This document shows positions 15,451 to 23,813 of a DNA stretch of 40,180 bases, one piece after another. The position numbers and the translations under genes were made by a program. The stretch is from an uncultured Lentisphaeria bacterium (GTDB lineage Bacteria; Verrucomicrobiota; Lentisphaeria; JABSQK01; CAJWLW01), in assembly GCA_913042885.1 (NCBI GenBank), contig CAJWLW010000010.1, positions 1-40,180 on the forward strand. The letters are read 5' to 3'. Under the pieces are notes generated by a model. That model did no database searches, was not told the DNA's origin, and saw nothing but the letters and a program-made list of their open reading frames with translations. Position 1 is the stretch's first letter. Every line of letters starts with the position of its first letter.

Positions 15451-16914
15451 AGAAGGATCAGAAAAAACAGAAAGCCGCGGCTCTCCGGGTTGATCGTGGT
15501 GGCTCTGATGGGAATCCCCATTATCTCCGGCGCTGAGGAACCGAAGGCACCGGTAAAAATCACTTTTGAGAACGTCACTGAGGCGCTGGGACTCGAGGGC
15601 TTGATTGATAGCGAGGCCTACTGGGTGGACTACAACAATGACGGCTGGACCGACCTCCAGGACGGCGGGAGAATCTGGCGGAACGAGGAAGGCAAGACGT
15701 TCGTCAAGGTGGATGGCGGCGGCTCGCAAAACAGCTGGGCCGATCTGGACAACGATGGCTACCTTGACTTCTGGAATCCCGCGGCTGGAATAGTCAACTT
15801 CGGCTCTGCGGAAGGAAGGTTCACCCAGCCGAAGAAAAATCCCGAGCGGCTCTGCCAAGTGAGCGACGGGGGCACGTGCACGGACGTTGATGGGGACGGG
15901 TTGGTGGACATTTACTGGACCGGCTTCGAGAACAATGGATTCCAGCCGGATGCAATCTGGCTGAACCAGGGAGAGAGGACCTTCAAACGTATCTGGAAGA
16001 CGGAAGGCCCCGCGCAAGCGGGACGCGGGACCATGACATGTGATTTCGATAACGATGGTGACATGGACATCTACGTGACCAACTACTATGCGCAACCGAA
16101 TGTTCTTTGGATAAACGATGGTACCGGGAAATTCACCGACGGCGCGGGCGAATACGGCGTTCGCGGGGGGAACGGCTACAGCATAGGGTCCGCCTTCGGG
16201 GATATAGACAACGACGGATATATCGATCTCTTCGCGGGAAACTTCGCCCGCGCAGGCCAGCCCCAGTCGCAGTTCCTGCGGAACCTGGGACCGGACAGGA
16301 AATTTCATTTCGAGAATAAGGGCACCTGCGGTGTGAACCAGCAGCAGTCTTGCTCTCCCGCCCTGGGAGACTACGACAACGACGGTGACCTGGACCTCTT
16401 CTTCGCAGCCATCTCTTATGGAGGGGTGGGCCAGTGCGTACTGTACCGGAACGAAGGAGACTGGAAGTTCAAGGACGTAACCGGGGAAGTGGGGTTGGGC
16501 GCGCTAACGGGCACCAGCCAGGCGGCCTGGGGGGATTTCGACAATGACGGTGACCTGGACCTGGCGAGTGGCGGAAGGCTTTGGCGCAACTCCGGTAACA
16601 AGAACAAGTGGCTGAAGGTGAGACCGGTGGGAACCGAAGATTACAACCGCTCCGCGGTCGGGGCCCAGATCCGTATCAAGCTGGGGGACAAGATCCTCAC
16701 CCGGCAGGTGGAGTCCTCAACCGGCCGGGGCAACCTGAACGACTTCGTGCCCCACTTCGGGCTGGGTGCGTACGAGGGGGAGAAGGTGGAAATCACTGTC
16801 ACCTGGCCGAACGGCAGGGAGAAGAAAGAGACCGTGGAAGTCAACAAACGGGTCACGGTGGAGATGCCTGTCCCACAAACAGGTGAGGGCACCGCCTCCG
16901 ACCCGAAAGAGTAG
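15448..16914 (+). CDS. Secreted FG-GAP/VCBS-repeat protein with ASPIC/UnbV C-terminus (CRTAC1-like)
   Basis: A 488-residue exported protein. A signal peptide (basic R-R-I-R-K-N-R-K then L-I-V-V-A-L-M-G-I-P) is followed by about seven FG-GAP/VCBS repeats marked by calcium-binding loops such as D-Y-N-N-D-G-W-T-D, D-L-D-N-D-G-Y-L-D, D-V-D-G-D-G-L-V-D, D-F-D-N-D-G-D-M-D and D-Y-D-N-D-G-D-L-D, forming an integrin-alpha-like propeller. The C-terminal ~85 residues (G-A-Q-I-R-I-K-L-G, H-F-G-L-G, V-T-W-P-N-G) are an ASPIC/UnbV domain. Function of such proteins is unsettled: extracellular binding of glycans or cell surface is the usual guess. Codon choice is visibly richer in CTG/GAG/AAG than neighbours, which may mean separate acquisition. 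Confidence 0.85.
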   Translation: MRRIRKNRKPRLSGLIVVALMGIPIISGAEEPKAPVKITFENVTEALGLEGLIDSEAYWVDYNNDGWTDLQDGGRIWRNEEGKTFVKVDGGGSQNSWADLDNDGYLDFWNPAAGIVNFGSAEGRFTQPKKNPERLCQVSDGGTCTDVDGDGLVDIYWTGFENNGFQPDAIWLNQGERTFKRIWKTEGPAQAGRGTMTCDFDNDGDMDIYVTNYYAQPNVLWINDGTGKFTDGAGEYGVRGGNGYSIGSAFGDIDNDGYIDLFAGNFARAGQPQSQFLRNLGPDRKFHFENKGTCGVNQQQSCSPALGDYDNDGDLDLFFAAISYGGVGQCVLYRNEGDWKFKDVTGEVGLGALTGTSQAAWGDFDNDGDLDLASGGRLWRNSGNKNKWLKVRPVGTEDYNRSAVGAQIRIKLGDKILTRQVESSTGRGNLNDFVPHFGLGAYEGEKVEITVTWPNGREKKETVEVNKRVTVEMPVPQTGEGTASDPKE

Positions 16915-17139
16915 ACCGCCTCCTGTCTTCGGGTGCAGGTGGACAACGCCTGAAGGCGTCACGCCAGCTCCTGATGCCTTCCGCCCCGACCATGCTTACT
17001 TCTCCGCGTGAAGGGGGGGGACTGCAGGCAGCGTCGGTGGCCCTGACCCACAAGTAGACCTTATTATCGTCTTCCACTTCGAGTCGTCGAAGACGGTCTG
17101 ATGCCAGCCCGCCGCCTCGCTTTCACCTGAGTTTTTCGA

Positions 17140-17218
17140 GAGCAGCAGGGCAAATCTCGCCCATTTCTTGCATCATGGCCCGCACCGTGCTAGCTTTCCA
17201 GACCGAGAAAAAAAACAT
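17140..17218 (+). promoter_or_regulatory. Duplicated upstream module, copy B, with sigma-54-like -24/-12 elements
   Basis: This is the second copy of the module at 3541-3618. TGGC (17176-17179) and TGC (17188-17190) keep the same 12-bp spacing even though bases between them differ, which is what selection on a sigma-54 promoter would produce. The start would be near 17202, about 115 nt before the downstream ATG. The rest of the 16915-17318 gap shows no supportable gene. Confidence 0.45.
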
Positions 17219-17318
17219 GAGGCTGGCAGAATCTGCCCCGTTTCGGGTCGTTTTCAGTGCCAAGTCTTAAGTTTCAGATTCTTGTCGATCTTTGCGTTTT
17301 TACGAGAGTTCATGCGGT

Positions 17319-18503
17319 ATGTCTTTTCAAAAAGTACTGGCCATGATTGTTGTTGCGTTGCGGCTGGTCACTCCGGGAAACGCCGAGCGCCATCTGCGCC
17401 TGGAGGAAGTACAGGAAGATTCATTTCCGTTTATCACTGAGATTCTTGCTCCGGACGCGGTTGGAATGGCGGTGAGCGAGGCAGCCCGCCTCGTTGCGGT
17501 GACGCACAAGGGAAAAAATGCGGGTCAGATATCGATTTTTTCACTTGATAAGACGGGTGGGCTGACCGGCACAGAACCTATTTCCCTGGTCTTGCCAAAG
17601 CGCGGCGAACTGGCCAAACATGCCAACTATGCGCTTGGTGTGACCTTCCACCCGAGCCTTCCCGTATTGTACGTCTGGCAGGATGTAACGCTACCGGGGG
17701 ACGCGGATGCCGGCACATTCGAACATCTGCTGATATTCCGTATTGCCGACGGCAAGGCCGAGCTCGTTCAGGCCTGCGGCAAAGGCAGCGACTACTCCGT
17801 TGGCCACAAGGTCGGGTATATCGCTGTTGACCGGAAGGCAACGCGGCTGTTCTTTCCGAATCTCCAGCGCAAGTCAAACGACAAACAGCTCAACGGCATC
17901 GGTTATTTCAAACTCGGAGGAGATGGTCTGGTTCTGGCGGCGGCGGGTACGGCGGACGATGATTTTGTGGCACAGCGCGAAACAGAGTATCCAGTATTCA
18001 TCGCACCGGATAGAACCGGTGGTTTCGTTCCAGTTACCGACGACGTGATTATCTTTGCCGGCGCTGCCGGGCCGGTCTCCTGGGACCTGGTTGAAGCGCG
18101 GCAGCGGTTCGCGATGTATAGCATCTACCCGCCGGGGCGGGAGAATCGCCGAATTGCCGCGCACCCCACGCTCCCGGTTGTTTACATGTCATTCACTCAG
18201 TGCGAAGAACCCAATTGCGTCCACCCAATCTATGTTATCCGGCTTAAACATGCGGAAGGTTTTCTCACCTCTAACTTTCAGTTTACATCTGTTTACGGGC
18301 CGTTGGCTCCGCCCGTCGTGCTCGGTCGCCGCCAGATGATCGCCTATGGTGGAAAGGGCCAGGTGCATTTCATCAGCATCGACAAGGAAGGCGATTTTCT
18401 ACCGGAGATTCGCCGTGCCAAGGTCGGCAAAACCGAAATCACAGCGTTGTCCTATTCTGATGAATTCGATAAGCTCTATGTGGCAGTCGAGAAGGATGAA
18501 TAA
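17319..18503 (+). CDS. Secreted lactonase-like (YVTN-type) beta-propeller protein
   Basis: A 394-residue protein with an N-terminal signal peptide (V-L-A-M-I-V-V-A-L-R-L-V then G-N-A) and repeated propeller strands: G-V-T-F-H-P-S-L-P-V-L-Y-V-W, A-H-P-T-L-P-V-V-Y-M-S-F and L-Y-V-A-V-E. These resemble the 6-phosphogluconolactonase/YVTN seven-bladed propeller family, where members are either lactonases or carriers of no known activity. ATG 17319 is chosen because it places the signal peptide at the N-terminus; an upstream in-frame TTG at 17292 is possible. A decayed piece of a related gene lies at 20175-20267. Followed after 31 bp by a DNRLRE-domain gene. Confidence 0.6.
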   Translation: MSFQKVLAMIVVALRLVTPGNAERHLRLEEVQEDSFPFITEILAPDAVGMAVSEAARLVAVTHKGKNAGQISIFSLDKTGGLTGTEPISLVLPKRGELAKHANYALGVTFHPSLPVLYVWQDVTLPGDADAGTFEHLLIFRIADGKAELVQACGKGSDYSVGHKVGYIAVDRKATRLFFPNLQRKSNDKQLNGIGYFKLGGDGLVLAAAGTADDDFVAQRETEYPVFIAPDRTGGFVPVTDDVIIFAGAAGPVSWDLVEARQRFAMYSIYPPGRENRRIAAHPTLPVVYMSFTQCEEPNCVHPIYVIRLKHAEGFLTSNFQFTSVYGPLAPPVVLGRRQMIAYGGKGQVHFISIDKEGDFLPEIRRAKVGKTEITALSYSDEFDKLYVAVEKDE

Positions 18504-18534
18504 TCATTTTTGTCAAAATCAATTGTTATCATCA

Positions 18535-19182
18535 ATGAAACAACATCGGCTCATCCTGATTCTGGTATTCACGCTTCTGGCATCATCGGTTTTGTCCGGC
18601 CGGACGTTTGAGCTCACTGATGAAAATTGTGTACGCATTGCCGTGATCGCGTCTGACGCACCGCGGTTGAGCTGGGCAGGGCTCCACGGGCTATCCGGCT
18701 ATACCACGAACGTACTGGCATTGTACAATACCGATTCCCGGAAGACTGCGTTCCTGATCGCCTTTCCCCTTGATCACATCCCTGACGATAAGCGAATCAC
18801 CAGTGCCACATTGTCCATGCACTGCATCCTCTGGGGCCAAGACAAGCCCCGGGTAGAGGTGCGCCGGATCATTGGCGACTGGGGCGATGGTGTCTGCCAT
18901 TTGTACCGGCGTACGCATCCGGAAAAGGTGAAGTGGACGAAACCCGGTGCGACGGGGATTGGCACCGATCGGGCGCGACGCGCCACTGGCTTGGTACAAC
19001 TGAGTGAAGAGCTGGGCGAGTTCAGCCTTAACGTTACCGAGGACGTGGAACTGTGGTACTGGCAGGGCGTGCCCAATAACGGCTGGATTGTGACGCTCGA
19101 GACCAAAGGCGAAGCAAGGTTTTATTCACCAACCCATAACCCGGGCAGCTGGAAGCTGGACGTCACCTATGAGCCGCGATGA
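18535..19182 (+). CDS. Secreted DNRLRE-domain (CBM96-like) protein
   Basis: A 215-residue exported protein: signal peptide (L-I-L-I-L-V-F-T-L-L-A-S-S-V-L-S-G) then a single beta-sandwich. The motifs R-I-T-S-A-T-L-S-M, V-R-R-I-I-G-D-W, N-V-T-E-D-V-E-L-W, P-N-N-G-W-I-V and R-F-Y-S-P-T-H-N-P are those of the DNRLRE domain (CBM96 family), found appended to polysaccharide-degrading enzymes and shown in some cases to bind alginate. Here it stands alone without a catalytic domain. ATG 18535 gives the signal peptide; an upstream ATG at 18496 is in frame but less likely. Probably cotranscribed with the propeller gene before it. Confidence 0.65.
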   Translation: MKQHRLILILVFTLLASSVLSGRTFELTDENCVRIAVIASDAPRLSWAGLHGLSGYTTNVLALYNTDSRKTAFLIAFPLDHIPDDKRITSATLSMHCILWGQDKPRVEVRRIIGDWGDGVCHLYRRTHPEKVKWTKPGATGIGTDRARRATGLVQLSEELGEFSLNVTEDVELWYWQGVPNNGWIVTLETKGEARFYSPTHNPGSWKLDVTYEPR

Positions 19183-19312
19183 ATTCAGGTTGTATGTTTC
19201 AGACCACGAGGAAAGACAAAGCGAAAATCTTTTGCAAGGTTCTATTATGACTGGTGGCATTCGGTAGTCATATGTGCGTGACAGACAAAAACAGCAAATC
19301 ATCAGGAACAAC

Positions 19313-20104
19313 ATGAGCAGTCAAAACCACATCGAGGATTTCCGCGACAAGGTTCGACGCGGCCGGACGTGCATCGGGATCGGCGTAGGACTCAACGATC
19401 CCCAGATCAGCGAGATGGCGGGCGATATAGGCTACGACTTCACGTGGCTTGACATGGAACACGCGCCGATGAACATCGAGACCGGCCTGGCCCACGTAAT
19501 GGCCTGCCGCGGCACCGGATGTGCGCCTTTCGTACGCGTGCCCTCCCACGATCCCGTCCTCATCAAGCCATTTCTCGAGCTTGCGCCTGCCGGTATCATC
19601 GTCCCGCGCATCCAGACTGTCGAAGACACTCGGACGGCAGTCGCCGCCTGCCGGTACCCACCGAAGGGCATCCGCGGCTACGGCCCGACCCGGGGAGCCA
19701 CTTACAAGGGGCTGGACCAGAAGGCATTTCTCGACAGCGCCGAAAACGAGCCCATGGTGTTCGTGCAAATCGAGGACATCGAAGCGGTGCGCAACATCGA
19801 CGGCATCCTTGCCGTGGAGGGGCTGGAGGGTATTGCGATCGGTCCCAACGACCTGTCCGGCACCATGGGCATGCTCGGCAACCCCGATGCGCCGGAAGTG
19901 ATCGCCGAGATCGATCGCGTCATCGAGAAGGCGCGGCGGACTGACAAGCTCATTGGTGTGTCGACCGGTTTCAGTCCCGAGTCCTTTGCCGGCTGGATCG
20001 GCAAGGGAGTCCACTGGATTAACCTGAACACGGACTTCATCAACTTCTTCCGGGAGTCGAAGCGGGTGCTGGACGATGCGCATGGCCTGGTCGAAGAAGC
20101 CTGA
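19313..20104 (+). CDS. HpcH/HpaI-type class II aldolase
   Basis: A 263-residue member of the HpcH/HpaI aldolase/citrate lyase family, which reversibly cleaves 2-keto-3-deoxy acids (for example 2-keto-3-deoxy-L-rhamnonate or 4-hydroxy-2-oxoheptanedioate) to pyruvate and an aldehyde. The signature residues are present: D47-M-E-H50 (catalytic His), F-V-R75-V-P (pyruvate-binding Arg), Q-I-E154 and G-P-N-D180-L-S (divalent metal ligands), plus G-I-R-G-Y-G-P-T-R-G. ATG 19313 has AGGA five bases upstream; an in-frame GTG at 19274 lacks one. In this neighbourhood (rhamnosidase-like, lactonase-like, amidohydrolase) it would fit the last step of a deoxy-sugar acid pathway, but that is inference. Confidence 0.85.
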   Translation: MSSQNHIEDFRDKVRRGRTCIGIGVGLNDPQISEMAGDIGYDFTWLDMEHAPMNIETGLAHVMACRGTGCAPFVRVPSHDPVLIKPFLELAPAGIIVPRIQTVEDTRTAVAACRYPPKGIRGYGPTRGATYKGLDQKAFLDSAENEPMVFVQIEDIEAVRNIDGILAVEGLEGIAIGPNDLSGTMGMLGNPDAPEVIAEIDRVIEKARRTDKLIGVSTGFSPESFAGWIGKGVHWINLNTDFINFFRESKRVLDDAHGLVEEA

Positions 20105-20174
20105 ACAGCCGCCCTGGCCTCCCAGCTTGCCGGTCATCTTTGGCCGGCATTGGAACCTGCATTCGCTTAGTCCG

Positions 20175-20267
20175 GCGGCAACGGCAGCGACTACGCCGTT
20201 GTCCGCAATGATCGGATACATCGCTGTCGACCAGAAGGCAGCGCGAGGCTGTTCAGAATACCAGTAA
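20175..20267 (+). pseudogene. Frameshifted fragment of a lactonase-like propeller gene
   Basis: Bases 20175-20264 align to 17775-17866 in the lactonase-like gene at about 83% identity by eye. A one-base insertion near 20205 shifts the frame: before it the copy reads G-N-G-S-D-Y-A-V (G-K-G-S-D-Y-S-V in the parent), after it I-G-Y-I-A-V-D-Q-K-A (V-G-Y-I-A-V-D-R-K-A), then a stop at 20265-20267. Flanking bases 20105-20174 and 20268-20322 are not recognisable. It is a dead duplicate. Confidence 0.7.
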
Positions 20268-20322
20268 CGGGCGAGACCACGGTTGCCGCTGGCTCCGGAG
20301 GGGCGGGCTGCCGCACTTTGGG

Positions 20323-22227
20323 CTACCAGTTTGGAATCACCGGGGACACATAGCGTGTTACCGCTTTAAGAGGCGCAACATTTCCCTGCAAGAACTCACG
20401 GCGGTAGAACGGGTAGACATTTGGCAACTCGTTCTGAGGTGTCAGTTCCATTACTGTGTTGCCCCGCATGCGAATGGTGTACGCGGTTTCCTTTTGTGTC
20501 GTGGTGTAAGCAGTACGGGTGACGGTCTGCTCAACCATCGGGAAGCGAAGTTCCACTACATCATGCGGACGGATACCCTCCAAGTCGATGTAGTGTGACA
20601 CCTGCGCCGGGGAAATCACATCCCCGTTCAAGAGGCATTCCAGCCGGCGGCGATTCACCCAGGGCGGAATACGTATGGAAATCCGATTTGCCGTCTTATT
20701 CCGAATGATCACTTTGCCTTCATAAGGCAGGTAGCTGTGGATATCCAGCCAGGGGGCGGCGCGATTGAGGAAAAGATTGATGTGCGCGTGGTCATCGTTG
20801 CACCGTGTGATGGCATCCCACGCCATGTACAATCCGCGACACCCGTTGGCGGTGCAACATTGCATGATCCAGTGGCCATGTACCCCATCGGCTTGTATGC
20901 CAGACCAGAAGATGCCGAGACCGCGATCGACAACATCATCACCAATATAATCCTGACCAGGGATACGCCCGGCCTGCATTTCCGACTCGCGCTCAGGCGC
21001 ATGCGCGACGATGCGCTCCAGGACTTCCCGATCGGTAACCTGAGATTCGATGAGATGGTTGCGTATCACTCTGTCGGCATCTTCCCAGTAATCGCCATAG
21101 CCGCTTTCCGCGAGCTTTACCGTCAGCGCTACCAGGTCGCCAAGAAAACAGCCTTCCATCAGAAGCGGATTTTTAGCACCCTGGTTGCCCATTTTATCAT
21201 CCGTGGCTTCTTCACCCATAAAAGTGGGGATGTAACCGATTTCCGGGATGCCGAATGACTTCATGTATTCGTATGAGCAGCGAACAAAATCACAGGGAAA
21301 CGCGTCATTGGCCACTGATCCGTATTCCAGCAAGCCGCGCAAAGCAATCGCGCGAGCATGAAAGTGGCTGTCTGAGTGACCGTGCTCCCGACCATTGCCG
21401 GAAGGCGGATTTGAGAAACCGCCCCAGAATTTGGGTTTCATCACGAAGCGTGCCAGCTTGCCGGCAGTGTCCAGGGCTTGCTCATCACCGCTGCAGGCCG
21501 CCCATCGTGCAAGCGCGCGGATTTGACCGCCGTGATACGCCACAACACTCCCCTCGCCGCCTTCATGCTCATCGCCTGGCTCGTCGGTCTTTCTCCAGCC
21601 GGTACGCGGGTAGCTGAAGGCACTGCCGAAACCACCGTCCGGATAGTATGCATAATCGTCCTTTTCGATGGCAATCCGTTCAATGCCCCGGGCCAATGCG
21701 CTCAGCGTTGCATCCCACCGATCGGTGCACTCGAGCGCGCGGCGGGTGAGCAAGGCAAGTATGAGAGTAGCCGAACCCACTATAGTCCCAACATCCTCCG
21801 GTTCGACGGCATAGGCATGGCCGTGTTGATCCGCGTGCCAGGGGCGCTTGGGATCATATATGATGTATAACAGCCCGTCATCCGGCGAGATGCTGCTTAC
21901 GAGATAGTCCAGCATCTGTGCCTCGATCTCCGTATACTTGTCGCTGCCGCACATGACCCGCATCTGCGGGATTGCCTCGGCAAACTTGGGCGTACAGTCC
22001 CAATCGCCGCCCCGATGCCGCATCATGGGCGGGCGGTGGCAGAAGTGGACCTCGGTAAACATCAAGGCTTCATTGTCCGGGTCCACCGTATTGCACATGC
22101 CGTGGAGGGCCAGTTCGCCTCGCTCGACCAGATCGAGCGTGTCCGGCACCGTGTCAGCGTAGCGTTCTCCTTCACGCGTGAGGTTCTTGATACTCTCAGC
22201 CTGTGTCTTGTGCACTTGCTCTTGCAT
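20323..22227 (-). CDS. GH127-like (beta-L-arabinofuranosidase-related) protein
   Basis: A 634-residue protein, size and helix-rich pattern consistent with the (alpha/alpha)6 barrel plus beta-sandwich of GH127 (formerly DUF1680). The zinc-binding pattern of that family is visible: E358-G-C360 and C457-C458, matching Glu-x-Cys and Cys-Cys in characterised beta-L-arabinofuranosidases, where one of the paired Cys is the nucleophile. Further typical stretches are I-S-I-R-I-P-P-W-V-N and Y-L-P-Y-E-G-K-V-I-I in the C-terminal beta part. No signal peptide, so intracellular. ATG at 22225-22227 with an AAAAAGGA Shine-Dalgarno. It converges on the aldolase gene and lies downstream of the prepilin gene. 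Exact sugar specificity is not readable. Confidence 0.7.
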   Translation of the reverse strand: MQEQVHKTQAESIKNLTREGERYADTVPDTLDLVERGELALHGMCNTVDPDNEALMFTEVHFCHRPPMMRHRGGDWDCTPKFAEAIPQMRVMCGSDKYTEIEAQMLDYLVSSISPDDGLLYIIYDPKRPWHADQHGHAYAVEPEDVGTIVGSATLILALLTRRALECTDRWDATLSALARGIERIAIEKDDYAYYPDGGFGSAFSYPRTGWRKTDEPGDEHEGGEGSVVAYHGGQIRALARWAACSGDEQALDTAGKLARFVMKPKFWGGFSNPPSGNGREHGHSDSHFHARAIALRGLLEYGSVANDAFPCDFVRCSYEYMKSFGIPEIGYIPTFMGEEATDDKMGNQGAKNPLLMEGCFLGDLVALTVKLAESGYGDYWEDADRVIRNHLIESQVTDREVLERIVAHAPERESEMQAGRIPGQDYIGDDVVDRGLGIFWSGIQADGVHGHWIMQCCTANGCRGLYMAWDAITRCNDDHAHINLFLNRAAPWLDIHSYLPYEGKVIIRNKTANRISIRIPPWVNRRRLECLLNGDVISPAQVSHYIDLEGIRPHDVVELRFPMVEQTVTRTAYTTTQKETAYTIRMRGNTVMELTPQNELPNVYPFYRREFLQGNVAPLKAVTRYVSPVIPNW

Positions 22228-22410
22228 GCCCGTTCCTTTTTCCGTTTCTGTTCAGAATCACATATCCCGAATTGGTCAGGATACTGTTATACCGCAAAAT
22301 CTTGTAAGAATAGCACGCGAACCGCGGGATGGTGTTTTTCTCCTGTATTTTGCCATGGGCTGCCGACGCACGCATATTGCCGAAGCCGGAGACCGGTGCG
22401 CGGCATGAAA

Positions 22411-22460
22411 CCTGATCCGCCAGATTGGCGGATTGCGGTTCTGTCGCCCCTTGGATCAGG
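22411..22460 (-). promoter_or_regulatory. Competing hairpins between prepilin gene and GH127-like gene
   Basis: Two perfect 8-bp stems share bases: ATCCGCCA (22415-22422) with TGGCGGAT (22426-22433), and CCTGATCC (22411-22418) with GGATCAGG (22453-22460). They cannot form together. Lying just past the prepilin stop and about 190 bp ahead of the GH127-like start on the same strand, the structure could be a terminator or an attenuator; there is no strong U-tract. Confidence 0.35.
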
Positions 22461-22468
22461 CTCAGGGG

Positions 22469-23350
22469 TCAATAATAGACACGGTTCCAATAGCTCGAAA
22501 ACTTGTACGTCGCGTCTTCGCGAAACACCTTCTTCACGTGGCCGTCGACCATTAGATTATTGGCGAACTTGGATATAAGCGGATCATTGGGAAGCGGATG
22601 GTTGGGCCAGGCGTCCATACTCAAACCGTAGGTGCCGGCGTATAACCCGCGTTGCTTGTACATATATTCAAACTTGAACCCCTCTGGGAAAGGGCGGAAC
22701 CAGTCCTGCATGATCATGACGCTGGCGGGATTAGAAACCATCGTCAGGCGGGGCACGGGGCGGCTGGTGTCCGGCCAGTCGTGGTTGCCTTGGTAGGTGC
22801 ATACGTAACCATACCAGCCGTCCGAATAGACGCCCGGGATGAAGGGGTGATCCGAATATCTGTACCCATCGCAATCTGTATAAGGCGCGGGAGTGTTGGA
22901 GGACCAGGTTCCGTGTCCGCCGACATAGACATAGTTGAGAGATAGGTAGGAGCCTTGGCTGGAGCCGTTCCAATAAAATGCTGTCCAGTCGGAGTTGCTC
23001 GGGCAATCGAGCGTTCCTCCCCCGTTGTCGGGGATATACTGGTTGCCCCCAACACTGGGCGCCACGAACCCGTAGGAGTCATAGAGTGGCTTGCTCACGG
23101 AGCCTGGAACTTCACCGATGTAAAATTGTGACAGACTGCCCCAGCAACTGCCGACATAATAGGCATCATGGTCGATTTGGTACGAGAAAAGGGCAATACC
23201 GTTCTGCCGCAGATTTGACAGGCACACGATCTCTTTTGCCTTTTCTTTCGCCGCTTGCAGGCCCGGCAACAGCATCGCGATGAGGATGGCGATGACGGCG
23301 ACTACGACCAACATCTCTATCAAGGTAAAGCGGAATCGGCGATGCTTCAT
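22469..23350 (-). CDS. Prepilin-type N-terminal cleavage/methylation domain protein (type II secretion pseudopilin-like)
   Basis: A 293-residue protein beginning with a short basic leader K-H-R-R-F-R-F, then T-L-I-E-M-L and a hydrophobic helix ending A-M-L-L-P-G-L: the class III signal of type IV pilins/pseudopilins, cut by PilD. The mature part has C-L-S-N-L-R-Q-N-G, an aromatic/glycine-rich body and a C-terminal V-D-G-H-V motif similar to the processing-associated H-x9-D-G region common in PVC bacteria, where these proteins occur in dozens of copies of unknown role, often beside glycan-degradation genes. ATG at 23348-23350 is chosen to give a normal short leader; the frame extends to 23437. 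The residue before T is Phe rather than the usual Gly, as is common in this lineage. Confidence 0.85.
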   Translation of the reverse strand: MKHRRFRFTLIEMLVVVAVIAILIAMLLPGLQAAKEKAKEIVCLSNLRQNGIALFSYQIDHDAYYVGSCWGSLSQFYIGEVPGSVSKPLYDSYGFVAPSVGGNQYIPDNGGGTLDCPSNSDWTAFYWNGSSQGSYLSLNYVYVGGHGTWSSNTPAPYTDCDGYRYSDHPFIPGVYSDGWYGYVCTYQGNHDWPDTSRPVPRLTMVSNPASVMIMQDWFRPFPEGFKFEYMYKQRGLYAGTYGLSMDAWPNHPLPNDPLISKFANNLMVDGHVKKVFREDATYKFSSYWNRVYY

Positions 23351-23642
23351 TGTGAGGGGGGCGTGGCGCCGCAGCGCAGGAGTTTTGGAAACATTGAAAG
23401 AACAACCAACGCCCTTAACATAATTTTCTATCGACACAACTACAAGATGAGGGCACAGGAAACATGAATATTCTGTAATTTGAACGGAGGAATTCTAAGG
23501 GACAGGTCGCCGATGACGAAGCCGTCAATGAGCCTCAGCTAAGGACAAGGCGGCAGTGGCGGGACGGTCGTTGAGATAGTGGAAATCCGGGGATGAGGGG
23601 GCATGAGGGGGATTGATGGCAAGACCTCAACGCTTTGTCTCC

Positions 23643-23789
23643 ATGAAATTTCACAGTGTTGTCGTTCCCGATTTTCGGATTAGCTTAAATAAGCCGTCGC
23701 CCCGTGAACACGGCGAGTTTTTCGGCGTCGATCAGCAAGCGCTCGAATACGTATCGGATCTGTGCGGGGAGGACAGTCTCGAGTTGTAG
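23643..23789 (+). CDS. Possible small protein of 48 residues
   Basis: An ATG frame (M-K-F-H-S-V-V-V-P-D-F ... A-L-E-Y-V-S-D-L-C-G) ends 24 bp before the pentapeptide-repeat gene. Amino-acid composition looks protein-like (acidic C-terminal helix) and it would be translated just ahead of that gene, but there is no strong Shine-Dalgarno and no family I recognise. It could also be the tail of a decayed gene. The remaining divergent gap 23351-23642 shows no gene. Confidence 0.25.
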   Translation: MKFHSVVVPDFRISLNKPSPREHGEFFGVDQQALEYVSDLCGEDSLEL

Positions 23790-23813
23790 GCTGGTAACGG
23801 AGGGGCGATAGAC

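Noticed and set aside
15028..16308. 426-codon minus-strand open frame across the sialidase-like and CRTAC-like genes
   Set aside because: It spans two unrelated plus-strand genes with clear motifs, so it is an antisense shadow.
16918..17011. Short plus-strand frame after the CRTAC-like gene (W-T-T-P-E-G-V-T-P)
   Set aside because: Too short, no start or family; not enough to call a remnant.
19268..20221. 317-codon minus-strand open frame over the aldolase gene
   Set aside because: The plus strand carries the complete HpcH aldolase with catalytic residues; the antisense has no recognisable features.
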